A stretch of 64,000 nucleotides of DNA from Alphaproteobacteria bacterium. GTDB lineage: Bacteria > Pseudomonadota > Alphaproteobacteria > UBA8366 > GCA-2717185. Under the pieces are notes generated by a model. It had not been told where the DNA came from and ran no database searches. It saw nothing but the letters and a program-made list of their open reading frames with translations. The stretch is from contig WLWY01000001.1 of assembly GCA_012103325.1 (NCBI GenBank), forward strand, positions 1,572,986 to 1,636,985, in the 5' to 3' direction. Position numbers and translations under genes: made by a program. Positions 10,100-20,675 of the stretch are shown one piece after another (position 1 is the first letter of the stretch; every line of letters begins with the position of its first letter).

Positions 10100-11818
10100 T
10101 TAACTTTTATCCGAACCCTGCGAGCTGCGATCGATAACCCGGGTTACCTTGGCGCCGGGAAATGCCTCTTTTACCGCGTTAACCAGCGGATGTTGGTCCG
10201 CTTCCGCAAAACGCTGACTCTCCGCTTTCTGTGCCTTTTCCGCCAATGTCGCATCCCCTTCCGCGTCGGAGACGCTGACGACCCATCGTTCCTGCGTCCA
10301 GTCGGACAGCGACCGTCCAATCCGATTGGCAAGGTCGCGCGGGGCGTGTGGACCGGGCCGGAATTCGATGCGTCCTGGCGCGAAATGCACGAGGTGAACG
10401 TCCTGACGCAGATGCGTGGTCAGGATGCCTTCGCGTTTTTCTTCGAACAATGCGACCACGCTGTCGAAAGATTGCAGGATGGGAAGGGGAGCCGTAACGA
10501 GTTCCGCATGCGCGGTAGGGTCAGGGTCCATGACGGGCTCTGGCGCCAATTCTCGTTCTTGCGCAACGGCGGCGGTTGCGCTGGTCGTCGGCCGTTGCGG
10601 CATGGGCGGCGCTTCTGGTGCAGGCTTAGGCGTTACTGCCGTCGGCTGTGCCTCATTACGAGCCTGCGCAACTAATTCTGCTGGCGGCGGCAGATCTGTG
10701 GCATAGGCAAGACGAACGAGAATCATTTCGCCGGCGGCGAGGGGGGCCGGTGCAATCTGCGCCTCACCCAGCCCTTTGAGCAGCATTTGCCAGCACCGGG
10801 TGAGGGCTGGCATCGAAAGGTCTTGCGACATCCTTGCGCCACGCACCCGCTCCTCTTCGGGCACTCCTGGCTCTTTGACAAGGTCGGGTGCGACCTTCAC
10901 GCGGGTGAGCCAATGAGTGAGTTCCATGAGATCTTGTAGAACGACAATGGGGTCCACGCCGTCCCGATACATCGTGCGGAACCGCTCGAGCGCTGCGGCG
11001 ATGTTGCCCGACATGACCGAATCGAAAAGGTCGAAGACTGCGCCCCGGTCGGCGAGACCCAGCATGTCGCGCACCTGCCCGGCGGAAACCTGGCCGCCCG
11101 ACAAGGCGATCGCCTGGTCAAGCAGCGATAACCCATCGCGCACCGAGCCGTCCGCGGCGCGCGCAATGATGTCGACGGCTTCGTCTTCGATCTCTACCGC
11201 TTCTTTTCCCGCAACCATCTTGAAGTGCTGGACGAGCTGTTCCCGATCGATGCGGCGCAGGTCGAACCGCTGGCAACGCGACAGCACGGTCACCGGCACT
11301 TTACGAATCTCGGTGGTGGCAAAGACGAAAATGACATGATCTGGCGGTTCTTCCAGCGTCTTCAGCAAGCCGTTGAAGGCCTGCCGCGACAGCATATGAA
11401 CCTCGTCGATGATGTAGACCTTGTATCGCGCGGAGACCGGGCGGTAGCGCACCCCCTCGATCAATTCGCGAATATCGTCGATGCCGGTGCGGCTGGCAGC
11501 GTCCATTTCAATAACGTCGACATGACGATCCTCGGCGATCGAAAGGCAGTGCTCGCAGACTCCGCAGGGATCGACCGTCGCACCACCCGTGCCGTCGGCG
11601 CCGATACAGTTGAGCGCGCGCGCGATAATCCGTGCGGTGGTGGTTTTCCCCACGCCGCGTACGCCCGTTAGGACAAACGCATGGGCGACGCGGCCAGCGG
11701 CAATTGCATTCGATAGCGTACGGACAAGCGCTTCCTGGCCGATCAACTCATCGAACCCGCGGGGCCGGTATTTGCGCGCGAGAACGCGGTATCCGGTGGA
11801 ATCTGAACTGTCGTTCAT
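10100..11818 (-). CDS. dnaX: DNA polymerase III subunit gamma/tau
   Basis: YRVLARKYRPRGFDELIGQEALV, GVRGVGKTTTARI, zinc module CGVCEHC, VYIIDEVHMLS; start set at MNDSSDSTGY. Confidence 0.95.
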   Translation of the reverse strand: MNDSSDSTGYRVLARKYRPRGFDELIGQEALVRTLSNAIAAGRVAHAFVLTGVRGVGKTTTARIIARALNCIGADGTGGATVDPCGVCEHCLSIAEDRHVDVIEMDAASRTGIDDIRELIEGVRYRPVSARYKVYIIDEVHMLSRQAFNGLLKTLEEPPDHVIFVFATTEIRKVPVTVLSRCQRFDLRRIDREQLVQHFKMVAGKEAVEIEDEAVDIIARAADGSVRDGLSLLDQAIALSGGQVSAGQVRDMLGLADRGAVFDLFDSVMSGNIAAALERFRTMYRDGVDPIVVLQDLMELTHWLTRVKVAPDLVKEPGVPEEERVRGARMSQDLSMPALTRCWQMLLKGLGEAQIAPAPLAAGEMILVRLAYATDLPPPAELVAQARNEAQPTAVTPKPAPEAPPMPQRPTTSATAAVAQERELAPEPVMDPDPTAHAELVTAPLPILQSFDSVVALFEEKREGILTTHLRQDVHLVHFAPGRIEFRPGPHAPRDLANRIGRSLSDWTQERWVVSVSDAEGDATLAEKAQKAESQRFAEADQHPLVNAVKEAFPGAKVTRVIDRSSQGSDKS

Positions 11819-11875
11819 GTCGTCAGGAATTGCTCGCCGCCGCTGACTGGCTTTAGGGGCCATTCACTTTAAAGT

Positions 11876-11972
11876 GGAAGACTGGACCCGCGACCCGCGA
11901 CGATCTCGTTACGGCTGCTTCCTTCCGGACCTGACCGGGTTGGCGAGGGTCCCGTCCGCACGCCAGCCTTCC
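11876..11972 (-). ncRNA. ffs: Signal recognition particle RNA (4.5S, small bacterial type)
   Basis: Reverse complement contains GGTCAGGTCCGGAAGGAAGCAGCC; ends pair as GGAAGGCTGG/CCAGTCTTCC; located upstream of dnaX. Confidence 0.93.
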
Positions 11973-12062
11973 AATTGGAGTATATCAGGACTCAGCCCCG
12001 TCCCGGCAAGAGGAGTCCGGAGCCAATTGCACGAATTCTATCGGCGTGGCAGTCTCTGCGCC

Positions 12063-12959
12063 ATGAAAACGCCGAATTTCTACGCGTCGGGCGGCATCGA
12101 TCGCGCCGCGCATCTCCGTTCCGACGAGCAATGGATCAAAGCGCAGATTGATGATCAGGTCGCCCGGGTCGTGCCGGTCTGGCGGTCACAGAACCTTGTC
12201 CGGCCCGGCGACCCACCAGGCGGCGTCGCCGTTGACGCCAGCCGCGGCTTGCTGATGGGAGCTGGCTCGGTGGTCTTTCTTGGCCTGATCGAGGAGGTCG
12301 CCCATTTCGCCGCCGATTTTTCCGCCTATGACGAGCCGCCGCTCGAGGAGCACGGCCAGTTTCGGGACATGCGTGGCGTTGGGCAGTTGCTGTCACACCA
12401 GGAAGGCGCCCTGCTCGTCTACGCCCGCGCCACGATTCAATGGCATGCGCGGCATCAGTTCTGTGGTGTGTGTGGCAATGCGACGATCAGCCAGGACTCG
12501 GGGCATATGAGAAAATGCACCAACGCGGATTGCGCGACGCAACATTTTCCGCGCCTCGATCCGGCGGTCATCATGCTGATCCATGATGGCGGCGACCGGT
12601 TGATTCTTGGCCGTCAGAAGAACTGGCCGCCGGGGCAGCATTCGGTGCTCGCCGGATTCGTCGAACCGGGCGAGAGTTTAGAGGATGCGGTTGCGCGCGA
12701 GATCTTCGAGGAGGTCGGCGTGGAAATTACCGACATTCACTATCACTCCTCTCAGCCTTGGCCATTTCCGTCGTCGATCATGCTCGGCTATACCGCACGC
12801 ACATCGGATACGACACTCAACGTTGCTCGGGACGAGTTGGAAGATGCGCGCTGGTTCACGCGCGACGAGCTCTTAAATTCGCCGGAGAACGATTCGTTTC
12901 GCCTGCCACGCCGGGACTCGATTTCGCGTCGCCTCATCGATGACTGGATGAACGCGTAA
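12063..12959 (+). CDS. nudC: NAD(+) diphosphatase (NUDIX with zinc ribbon)
   Basis: CGVCGNATISQDSGHMRKCTNADC zinc ribbon; GFVEPGESLEDAVAREIFEEVGVE Nudix box; start at MKTPNFYASGG since the longer ORF runs over ffs. Confidence 0.93.
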   Translation: MKTPNFYASGGIDRAAHLRSDEQWIKAQIDDQVARVVPVWRSQNLVRPGDPPGGVAVDASRGLLMGAGSVVFLGLIEEVAHFAADFSAYDEPPLEEHGQFRDMRGVGQLLSHQEGALLVYARATIQWHARHQFCGVCGNATISQDSGHMRKCTNADCATQHFPRLDPAVIMLIHDGGDRLILGRQKNWPPGQHSVLAGFVEPGESLEDAVAREIFEEVGVEITDIHYHSSQPWPFPSSIMLGYTARTSDTTLNVARDELEDARWFTRDELLNSPENDSFRLPRRDSISRRLIDDWMNA

Positions 12960-12980
12960 TCCTCGACCGTTGCGACCGCG

Positions 12981-13271
12981 TCACAGAAAAACGATTGCCA
13001 CCAGTGCCGCCGGAATGACGAGCACGGAGATCGAGGTCCAAAGAACCCAATCTCGTGGTCCGCATCCCTTGTAGCGCAGAATAGCCGCGGCGATGGTCAG
13101 GGACGGCCATATCAGGAAGATGACCTTGCCGGCGGCAATCGTGAATTCGGGAAGCGCGATCCGCGCGGTTACCAACGTTGCGCCCAAGACGAAGCAAACG
13201 ATGCCCGCCGCAAAACAGACCAGCCCGCGATAGGCGGTTCGGGCGCGCGCGTCCTCTTGACTGCTGCTAAT
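12981..13271 (-). CDS. Small membrane protein, start codon uncertain
   Basis: Hydrophobic segments AYRGLVCFAAGIVCFVLGATLV, VIFLIWPSLTIAAAI, WVLWTSISVLVIPAALVAIVFL; the 13421 ORF start lies inside pheA. Confidence 0.5.
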   Translation of the reverse strand: MSSSQEDARARTAYRGLVCFAAGIVCFVLGATLVTARIALPEFTIAAGKVIFLIWPSLTIAAAILRYKGCGPRDWVLWTSISVLVIPAALVAIVFL

Positions 13272-14118
13272 TTTCGTACCCGCTCCGGTTCGCCGGATAG
13301 ACGCCGAGAACTTTAACGGCACGGCTGAAGAATCCGAGCTCTTCCAGTGCCAAACGCACATTCGTATGGCTCGGATGCCCTTCGATGTCAGCGTAGAATT
13401 GCGTCGCGGAGAATTCGCCATTGACCATGTAGGATTCGAGTTTGGTCATGTTGACATTGTTGGTGGCGAAACCGCCCATCGCCTTGTAGAGCGCAGCCGG
13501 CACGTTGCGGACCTGAAATACGAATGAGGTCATGATCGGACCGTTGTCCGGATCAGGATCGACCGGCTCCTTCGCCATGATGATGAAGCGCGTCGTGTTG
13601 TGGGTGTGGTCCTCCATGTTCTCGCGGAGGATATCAAGGTCGTAGATCTCGGCGGCAAGGCTAGAGGCAATTGCCGCTTCGTTTACGTTCGGATTGGCTG
13701 CGAGATCTTTTGCCGAGCCTGCGGTGTCGGCATGGACTTCCGGCGTCAGGTCGAGCGATCGGATGGTTTCCCTGCATTGCGAGAGCGCCTGTTCATGGCT
13801 GCGCACGATCTTTAACTCATCGAGAGTGGCGCCCTTTATGCCAAGTAGATGATGATGAACCGGGTGGAAATGCTCGGCGATGATGTGCAGTTCGGATTCG
13901 GGCAGCAGATGGTGGATGTCCGCGACCCTACCGGCGGTCGAGTTGTCGATAGGGATCATGGCCAGCCGCGCCTTACCGTCGCGAACCGTGGCAAAGACGT
14001 CTTCGAACGACGGGCATGGGAGCGGTTCCATTTCCGGATGGACCTCCCTGCATGCCATATCCGAGTTTGCGCCGGGCTGTCCCTGGTAAGCGATGAGGTT
14101 ATTGTTATCTGACGCCAT
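13267..14118 (-). CDS. pheA: Prephenate dehydratase
   Basis: IAYQGQPGANSDMACRE, IDNSTAGRVADIHHLL, HEQALSQCRETI, ACT domain with NMTKLESYMVNGEF. Confidence 0.95.
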   Translation of the reverse strand: MASDNNNLIAYQGQPGANSDMACREVHPEMEPLPCPSFEDVFATVRDGKARLAMIPIDNSTAGRVADIHHLLPESELHIIAEHFHPVHHHLLGIKGATLDELKIVRSHEQALSQCRETIRSLDLTPEVHADTAGSAKDLAANPNVNEAAIASSLAAEIYDLDILRENMEDHTHNTTRFIIMAKEPVDPDPDNGPIMTSFVFQVRNVPAALYKAMGGFATNNVNMTKLESYMVNGEFSATQFYADIEGHPSHTNVRLALEELGFFSRAVKVLGVYPANRSGYEN

Positions 14119-14138
14119 TATCTTGCCATTTCATACGA

Positions 14139-14882
14139 TTAGGGTGCCAAAATTTCCCGCGCCCGGGTCAATTCGGCGGGAGTATCGACACCGAGCGGAA
14201 CAGTGTCAACGCGCGCAATGTCGATCCGCATGCCGACCTCGAGCGCACGCAGCTGCTCCAGCTGTTCCCGCTGTTCCAGCACACCACGCGGTAGGGCCAC
14301 GAACCGTTCCAGGCTTGCGCGTCTATAGGCGTATAGTCCGATGTGATGATAATGCGGCCCTTCGCCCCAGGGGGCGGCGCCTCGAGTGAAATAGAGCGCG
14401 CGGCTAACCGCATCGGTTTCGGTTATCGAAGCGATAGCCCTGGGTACGTTGGGGTCTGTGCATTCCGCCTCGTCGGTTGTCTCGGCGCACAATGTAGCGA
14501 TATCGACATCCGGGTCGGCGAGCATCCTGAAGGCGATGCGAACGATTTCCGGGTCAAGCGTCGGTAGATCGCCCTGGACATTGACGACGGCGTCGTGCGC
14601 GCCGTCAGGGTCGCAATGCACCAATGCCTCGAATATGCGATCCGAACCGGAAGGGTGCGCCGGATCCGTCAACACCGCCTTGCCGCCTGCGTCATGCACG
14701 GCATCGGCTATTTCCCGTTCCGCGGCGGCGACGACGACCGGCCCGATGTCCGCTTCCAGCGCGCGGCGCAAGACGTGAACGATCATCGGGGCACCATGAA
14801 TGTCTGCCAGCGGCTTGTTTGGCAACCGAGTGGAGGCAAGTCGCGCGGGAATCAGGACGATCGGATTGCGAGGAAGCGACAT
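14139..14882 (-). CDS. kdsB: 3-deoxy-manno-octulosonate cytidylyltransferase
   Basis: [53 protein letters not shown]. Confidence 0.96.
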   Translation of the reverse strand: MSLPRNPIVLIPARLASTRLPNKPLADIHGAPMIVHVLRRALEADIGPVVVAAAEREIADAVHDAGGKAVLTDPAHPSGSDRIFEALVHCDPDGAHDAVVNVQGDLPTLDPEIVRIAFRMLADPDVDIATLCAETTDEAECTDPNVPRAIASITETDAVSRALYFTRGAAPWGEGPHYHHIGLYAYRRASLERFVALPRGVLEQREQLEQLRALEVGMRIDIARVDTVPLGVDTPAELTRAREILAP

Positions 14883-15108
14883 AAGAGACCAGTGTCAAAA
14901 AATTAACGAATTGGCGAAACTATGGGATTATATGGTGCTGCGCGTGGTTTTTGCGGGCGATATTTGCATTTCGTGATGACTGAGATTATACCGCTTGCAC
15001 ACAGCGGCGCGTGGAAATTCCGCATCAAAGCCGCTCTGAATTGGACGCAAATGCGCGTCTTGGGGTGCGCGACGCCGGTGACGGCGTGTTGAAATCGGGG
15101 GTAGTAGC

Positions 15109-15651
15109 ATGAATGGAGATCCGCTTTTTCTGAATAAGGTCATCGGGTCGGTGCTGACCGCGGGCCTGATTGCGATGACAGCTGGATTCATTGCGCATTT
15201 TTCGTATCACCCCCAAATGCTTGACCAGCCGGTCTATGCCATTGGCGGAAATGCCCCCACGACAAAAACCGTTACAACCTCTGGCCCGGCTGGCCCGGAA
15301 CCAATTACAGGATTGCTCGCGTCGGCTGACCCTGCGAAGGGCGAGAAATTATTCAAGAAATGTGCTGCTTGCCATAGTTACGCTAAGGGCGGCCCAAAAA
15401 AAGTCGGTCCCAATCTCTGGAACGTCGTCGGCGGCGCTCGTGGAGCCCGGGACGGGTTCAAATATTCGGGGACCATGAAAGGCATGAGCGGGAAGTGGAC
15501 CTTTGCCGACTTGAACACATTTCTTTACAAGCCGAAGATGCTCGTGAAGGGCACAAAGATGAACTTTGCTGGGTTTAAGAAGGCGCAGGACCGTGCCGAT
15601 GTCATCCGATTCCTTCATCCGAAGAGCGACTCACCGGTTAAACTGCCTTAG
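15109..15651 (+). CDS. Membrane-anchored cytochrome c (cytochrome c552/CycM-like)
   Basis: N-terminal TM, GEKLFKKCAACHSY (CxxCH), KVGPNLWNVVG, M ligand region PKMLVKGTKMNFAGFKK. Confidence 0.93.
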   Translation: MNGDPLFLNKVIGSVLTAGLIAMTAGFIAHFSYHPQMLDQPVYAIGGNAPTTKTVTTSGPAGPEPITGLLASADPAKGEKLFKKCAACHSYAKGGPKKVGPNLWNVVGGARGARDGFKYSGTMKGMSGKWTFADLNTFLYKPKMLVKGTKMNFAGFKKAQDRADVIRFLHPKSDSPVKLP

Positions 15652-15687
15652 GCTCGGGCGGAACCGACCGCCCCCGCTGTCGCGGTA

Positions 15688-16470
15688 ATGACCGCATATT
15701 ATCCCGAAAGTTTCATTGAATTGGCCGAAAGGCTGGCTGATGCTGCGCGGCCGATTGCGCAACGCTATTTCCGGACAGACGTTGCAATCGAGTCAAAAGC
15801 GGATGCGAGCCCTGTAACGCGGGCCGACCGTGAGATCGAGAGTGCATTGCGCGACATTTTGCGCGACGCTTGCCCGGATCATGCGATTGTCGGCGAAGAG
15901 ATGGGTGGCGCGCCCGTGCACGAGGGGCCGGTTTGGATTCTCGATCCCATAGACGGGACCAAAGCGTTCGCGACCGGCATCCCTGTATTTGGCACGCTGA
16001 TCGGTCTTGCGATCGATGGGCGCTTCGGTCTCGGCATTATCGATCAGCCGATCAGCGACGAAAGATGGCTTGGCGCCGCGGGCCGCGGGTCGACGCTCAA
16101 TGGAGCACCGGCCCGCGTCAGCGATTGTGTTACGCTGTCGGATGCACGGCTTTTTACGACAGCGCCGGAGTATTTTTCTCAGGAAGAGGCTTACGCGGCC
16201 TTTCAGCGGGTCCGCGAAGAGGTTCTGTTTACGCGCTATGGGGCGGATTGTTACGCGTTCGGCCTGCTTGCATCCGGATTCGTCGATTTGATCGTTGAAT
16301 CGGAGCTCAATCTCTGGGATTTCGCGGCCCTGGTTCCCATTGTCGAGGGCGCCGGCGGTATCATTACCGACTGGAATGGTGTGGCGCTAACAACTGAGGC
16401 GAAAGGGGATGTAATCGCGGCAAGCAGTGCCCCGCTGCATGAGGCGGCAATGCAGCTGCTGCACGGCTAG
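15688..16470 (+). CDS. hisN: Histidinol-phosphatase / inositol monophosphatase family
   Basis: VIGEEMGG-type IVGEEMGG, WILDPIDGTKAFATGIPVFGTLIGL, ALVPIVEGAGGIITDWNG. Confidence 0.88.
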   Translation: MTAYYPESFIELAERLADAARPIAQRYFRTDVAIESKADASPVTRADREIESALRDILRDACPDHAIVGEEMGGAPVHEGPVWILDPIDGTKAFATGIPVFGTLIGLAIDGRFGLGIIDQPISDERWLGAAGRGSTLNGAPARVSDCVTLSDARLFTTAPEYFSQEEAYAAFQRVREEVLFTRYGADCYAFGLLASGFVDLIVESELNLWDFAALVPIVEGAGGIITDWNGVALTTEAKGDVIAASSAPLHEAAMQLLHG

Positions 16471-16642
16471 TGACGCCTGTACCGCCAGGACAGAAGCGGG
16501 ATTGCCACGCTGTTTCGTATTAAGATGACAATATTGTTATTGAGAGTGTCGATTGTAATTTGGATAGGGCGGCTAGAAACGATTGCACGGAAGACCCAAA
16601 TAACTGCCGCTTCCCGATACGCGAACCGTTAAGGAGCCGATC

Positions 16643-18478
16643 GTGACCCGCATCCTCGGAACCGTCCTCGCCGTAAGCGTTGCTTTGCTCTTCGCCCTGC
16701 CTGCCATGGCACAGCCCAGTCACGGTCTCGCCATGCATGGCGACCTCAAATATCCAGCCGACTTCAAGCATTTCGACTATGTGAACCCGGATGCGCCGAA
16801 AGGTGGCCTAGTGCGGCTTGCTGGAAGGGGTGGGTTCGATACGTTTAATCAGTATGTCGTGAAGGGACGCCCGTCGGCTGGAATTGGCCTTATTTTCGAG
16901 TCGCTATTGGTGTCTTCGGCGGATGAGCCGTTCTCGATGTACGGGCTGCTCGCGGAAACGGTCGAAACGCCCGAGGATCGGTCCTGGGTCGCTTTTACCC
17001 TGCGCAAAGATGCGCGCTGGCACGATGGCAAGCCGATCACGGTGGACGATGTCATTTGGACATTTCAGACCTTAAAAGCAAAGGGCCGACCGTTCTTTCG
17101 GTATTACTATGCGAACGTCCAGGATCCGGTGCGTACAGGCGAGCGCACAGTCAAGTTTAGTTTTACCGGCGGCGTTAATCGAGAACTGCCATTGATCGTC
17201 GGTCAACTCCCAGTCCTACCGAAACATTATTGGGAGGGGCGGGATTTTGAGGCTGCGCTGTTGGAGCCGCCGCTCGGCAGCGGCCCCTATCGGGTTGTCG
17301 ATTTCGAACCGAACCGTCATGTGGTCTATGAACGCGTAGAGGATTACTGGGGCGCGAAACATCCGACACAAGTCGGTTTCTCGAACTTTCAGCAGATTCG
17401 TTACGACTACTATCGGGACGATACGATTATTATTGAGGCGTTCAAATCTGGTGCCTTTGATTATCGTGCCGAAAACAGCTCCAAAGCTTGGGCAACGGCG
17501 TATGACGTGCCGGCATTGCGCGAAGGAATGATTGAGAAGAAGACCTTTGAGCATAATCGCGTCGCTCCTGCTCAAGGGTTTGTCATGAATCAGCGGCGCG
17601 CGAAATTTGGCGACCCGCGAGTGCGGCAAGCGCTTTCCTATGCATTTGATTTTGAGTGGTCGAACAAGGCGCTGTTCTACGGCCAGTATGTCCGCACCCG
17701 CAGTTATTTCGACAATTCGGAATTGTCGTCCACCGAGGTGCCAAAGGGCGATGTGCTGGCGCTGTTGGAGAAGTACCGCGGCCGCATTCCAGACGAAGTT
17801 TTCACCAAATCGTTTGAGCCGCCGAAAACTGACGGATCGGGAAATCTACGCCGCAACCTGCGTGCTGCGTTGAAGCTGTTAAAGGAAGCAGGGTGGGAGG
17901 TAGATTCGAAGAGCAAGAAGCTTACCAACACGAAGTCCGGGCAAGTCATGTCGTTCGAAATTCTTCTGGTTTTGCCGATGTTCGAACGGGTTGCGCTACC
18001 ATTTATCCAGAATTTAAAACGACTTGGCATTGACGCCAGTGTTCGGACTGTAGACTCCGCACAGTATAAGAAGCGGACCGACGATTTTGATTTTGACATG
18101 ATTGTTGGAGGCTGGGGACAATCTGATTCACCCGGGAATGAGCAGCGTGATTACTGGGGGTCGGAGTCAGCCGACCGGGCCGGAGGCCGTAATTCTTCTG
18201 GCGTCAAGAACCCCGTTTTGGATGAATTGATCGATCTCGTGATCGCCGCGCCGGACCGTAAGAGCCTCGTCAACCGGATTCAGGCGCTCGACGCTGTGCT
18301 GCAGTGGCAGCATTTGATTATCCCACATTGGCATACTCCCTACGACCGGCTTGTATACTGGAACCGGTTCAGCCAGCCAGCTGTCACGCCGGATCAGGGA
18401 ACGCAGTTTTCCGCTTGGTGGATAGATCCGGAGAAAGACAAAAAACTTTCGCAATACCGGCGGAAGAAAAGCAACTAG
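16643..18478 (+). CDS. yejA: Extracellular solute-binding protein of a YejABEF-type peptide ABC transporter
   Basis: Signal peptide; HGLAMHGDLKYPADFKHFDYVNPDAPKGGLVRL; followed by yejBEF. Confidence 0.9.
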   Translation: MTRILGTVLAVSVALLFALPAMAQPSHGLAMHGDLKYPADFKHFDYVNPDAPKGGLVRLAGRGGFDTFNQYVVKGRPSAGIGLIFESLLVSSADEPFSMYGLLAETVETPEDRSWVAFTLRKDARWHDGKPITVDDVIWTFQTLKAKGRPFFRYYYANVQDPVRTGERTVKFSFTGGVNRELPLIVGQLPVLPKHYWEGRDFEAALLEPPLGSGPYRVVDFEPNRHVVYERVEDYWGAKHPTQVGFSNFQQIRYDYYRDDTIIIEAFKSGAFDYRAENSSKAWATAYDVPALREGMIEKKTFEHNRVAPAQGFVMNQRRAKFGDPRVRQALSYAFDFEWSNKALFYGQYVRTRSYFDNSELSSTEVPKGDVLALLEKYRGRIPDEVFTKSFEPPKTDGSGNLRRNLRAALKLLKEAGWEVDSKSKKLTNTKSGQVMSFEILLVLPMFERVALPFIQNLKRLGIDASVRTVDSAQYKKRTDDFDFDMIVGGWGQSDSPGNEQRDYWGSESADRAGGRNSSGVKNPVLDELIDLVIAAPDRKSLVNRIQALDAVLQWQHLIIPHWHTPYDRLVYWNRFSQPAVTPDQGTQFSAWWIDPEKDKKLSQYRRKKSN

Positions 18479-18490
18479 CGCGAAGATCCG

Positions 18491-19606
18491 ATGCTTCCCT
18501 ACATCATCCGGCGTCTGCTGCTGATCGTACCGACCCTGTTCGCGATTATGGCGATCAACTTTGCGATCGTTCAGTTCGCGCCGGGCGGGCCGGTGGAGCA
18601 ATTGCTGGCGGAAATTGAAGGCACCGCGGTCAGCGCGACCGCGCGAGTTGGCGGACAGGCGGGCTCGGAGGCCGGGGGCGGTCAGCAGCGGGCCGGCGGG
18701 GCGAGCCAACAGGGCGGCGAGAGCAACTACCGCGGCGCGCAAGGCCTCGATCCGAAATTCATTGCTGAAATCGAAAAGCAGTTTGGCTTCGACAAGCCGC
18801 CGCTGGAACGGTTCGGCCTGATGATCGGCAATTATCTGACATTCGATTTCGGCAGAAGCTATTTCCGTGACGAGACTGTGGTCAATCTTGTGCTCGAAAA
18901 GATGCCGGTGTCGATTTCGCTCGGCATTTGGACGACGTTGCTGGTCTATCTCATTTCGATTCCGCTGGGGATCGCGAAAGCGGTGCGCGACGGGTCGCGG
19001 TTCGATGTCTGGACCAGCATGGTCGTTATCGTGGGCAATGCGGTGCCTTCGTTCCTGTTCGCAATCCTTCTGATCGTTCTGTTTGCGGGCGGTCAGTATT
19101 TCGACTGGTTCCCATTGCGGGGGCTGACCTCCGACAATTGGGAAGCGATGTCCTGGCCATCGCGGATCGCGGATTATTTCTGGCATCTTGCGTTGCCATT
19201 ATCGGCAATGCTGATCGGGTCGTTTGCGACGCTGACCTTGCTCACCAAGAATTCGTTCCTCGAAGAGATCAACAAGCAATTCGTGGTGACGGCGCGGGCG
19301 AAAGGGCTGACCGAAAATCAGGTTCTGTACGGCCATGTCTTCCGTAATGCGATGCTGATCGTGATCGCTGGGTTCCCGTCTGCCTTCATTGGCATTCTGT
19401 TCACCAGTACTTTGCTGATCGAGATTATCTTTTCGCTCGACGGGCTCGGGCTCCTGGGCTTCGAGGCGGTGATCAACCGCGATTATCCGGTGATGTTCGC
19501 GACGTTGTACTTCTTTACCTTGCTGGGGTTGCTGATGGGGATCGTCAGCGACGTGATGTATATGCTGATCGACCCGCGCATCGATTTCGAAAGCCGGCGC
19601 TCGTGA
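18491..19606 (+). CDS. yejB: ABC transporter permease YejB-like
   Basis: [40 protein letters not shown] permease [29 protein letters not shown]. Confidence 0.93.
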   Translation: MLPYIIRRLLLIVPTLFAIMAINFAIVQFAPGGPVEQLLAEIEGTAVSATARVGGQAGSEAGGGQQRAGGASQQGGESNYRGAQGLDPKFIAEIEKQFGFDKPPLERFGLMIGNYLTFDFGRSYFRDETVVNLVLEKMPVSISLGIWTTLLVYLISIPLGIAKAVRDGSRFDVWTSMVVIVGNAVPSFLFAILLIVLFAGGQYFDWFPLRGLTSDNWEAMSWPSRIADYFWHLALPLSAMLIGSFATLTLLTKNSFLEEINKQFVVTARAKGLTENQVLYGHVFRNAMLIVIAGFPSAFIGILFTSTLLIEIIFSLDGLGLLGFEAVINRDYPVMFATLYFFTLLGLLMGIVSDVMYMLIDPRIDFESRRS

Positions 19607-20667
19607 CGGCCGGGTTGATAAAGCAAGATCGGTTTATCGGTATACCGATACGGCCGCTGACGCGGCGGCGGATCGAAAACTTCAAGGCGAACCGTCGGGG
19701 TTTCTGGTCGCTTTGGATTTTCCTGGCGATGTTTTTGCTTACGCTTTTCGCGGAACTCATCGCCAACGACCGGCCGATATTGATTGGTTATGACGGTGGT
19801 CTTTATGCCCCGGTGTTGTTCGCTTATGCCGAGACCGAATTCGGTGGCGAGTTTCCGACCGAGGCGGAATACACCGATCCTTTTGTCGTCGAACTGATTG
19901 AGCAAAAGGGCTGGATCCTGTGGCCGCCGATCCGGTTCCGCTACGACACGAATATCACCGACCTCGATGCGCCGGCGCCGTCGCCGCCAACGACTCGCAA
20001 CTGGTTGGGCACGGACGATCAGGCGCGCGATGTCGTTGCCCGGATGATCTATGGCTTCCGTATTTCGGTGGCGTTTGGCTTGATCCTGACTGTCCTTAGT
20101 TCCGTCATCGGCATCAGCGCGGGGGCGCTGCAAGGCTATTTCGGCGGCCTGCTCGACCTGCTTGGCCAGCGCGTTATCGAAATCTGGAGCGGTATGCCGG
20201 TTCTTTTCATCCTCATCATCCTGGCGAGCATCGTGACGCCGAACTTCTGGTGGCTGCTCGGGTTGATGCTGCTGTTCAGTTGGACCGCGCTGGTCGGTCT
20301 CGTGCGAGCGGAAGTGCTACGGGCGCGAAACTTCGAATATGTGAAGGCGGCGAAGGCGCTCGGCGTCTCGGACCGCAAGATCATGTTTCGCCATGTGCTG
20401 CCCAACGCTATGGTCGCGACATTGACCTTCCTGCCCTTTATCACGTCGGGCGCGCTGATCACGCTGACGTCGCTCGACTTTCTCGGTTTTGGGTTGCCGC
20501 CAGGGTCGCCGTCGCTTGGCGAACTGCTGAAACAGGGGAAGGACAATCTGCAGGCGCCCTGGCTTGGCATCGCGGGCTTTATCATCATCAGCGTCATGCT
20601 CACCTTGCTGGTTTTCGTGGGCGAGGCGGTGCGCGACGCATTCGATCCCCGCAAGTCGATGCGATAG
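19603..20667 (+). CDS. yejE: ABC transporter permease YejE-like
   Basis: [54 protein letters not shown]; 4-bp overlap with yejB. Confidence 0.93.
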   Translation: MTAGLIKQDRFIGIPIRPLTRRRIENFKANRRGFWSLWIFLAMFLLTLFAELIANDRPILIGYDGGLYAPVLFAYAETEFGGEFPTEAEYTDPFVVELIEQKGWILWPPIRFRYDTNITDLDAPAPSPPTTRNWLGTDDQARDVVARMIYGFRISVAFGLILTVLSSVIGISAGALQGYFGGLLDLLGQRVIEIWSGMPVLFILIILASIVTPNFWWLLGLMLLFSWTALVGLVRAEVLRARNFEYVKAAKALGVSDRKIMFRHVLPNAMVATLTFLPFITSGALITLTSLDFLGFGLPPGSPSLGELLKQGKDNLQAPWLGIAGFIIISVMLTLLVFVGEAVRDAFDPRKSMR

Positions 20668-20675
20668 GATTGGCC

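Noticed and set aside
10416-10460. Possible dnaX programmed frameshift signal
   Set aside because: Minus strand reads GAAGAAAAACGCGAAGG, not the A-AAA-AAG type slippery heptamer; no basis for claiming a gamma-producing frameshift
18167-19186. 339-aa minus-strand ORF antisense to yejA/yejB
   Set aside because: Shadow ORF, Arg/Asp/Gln-rich, no domain
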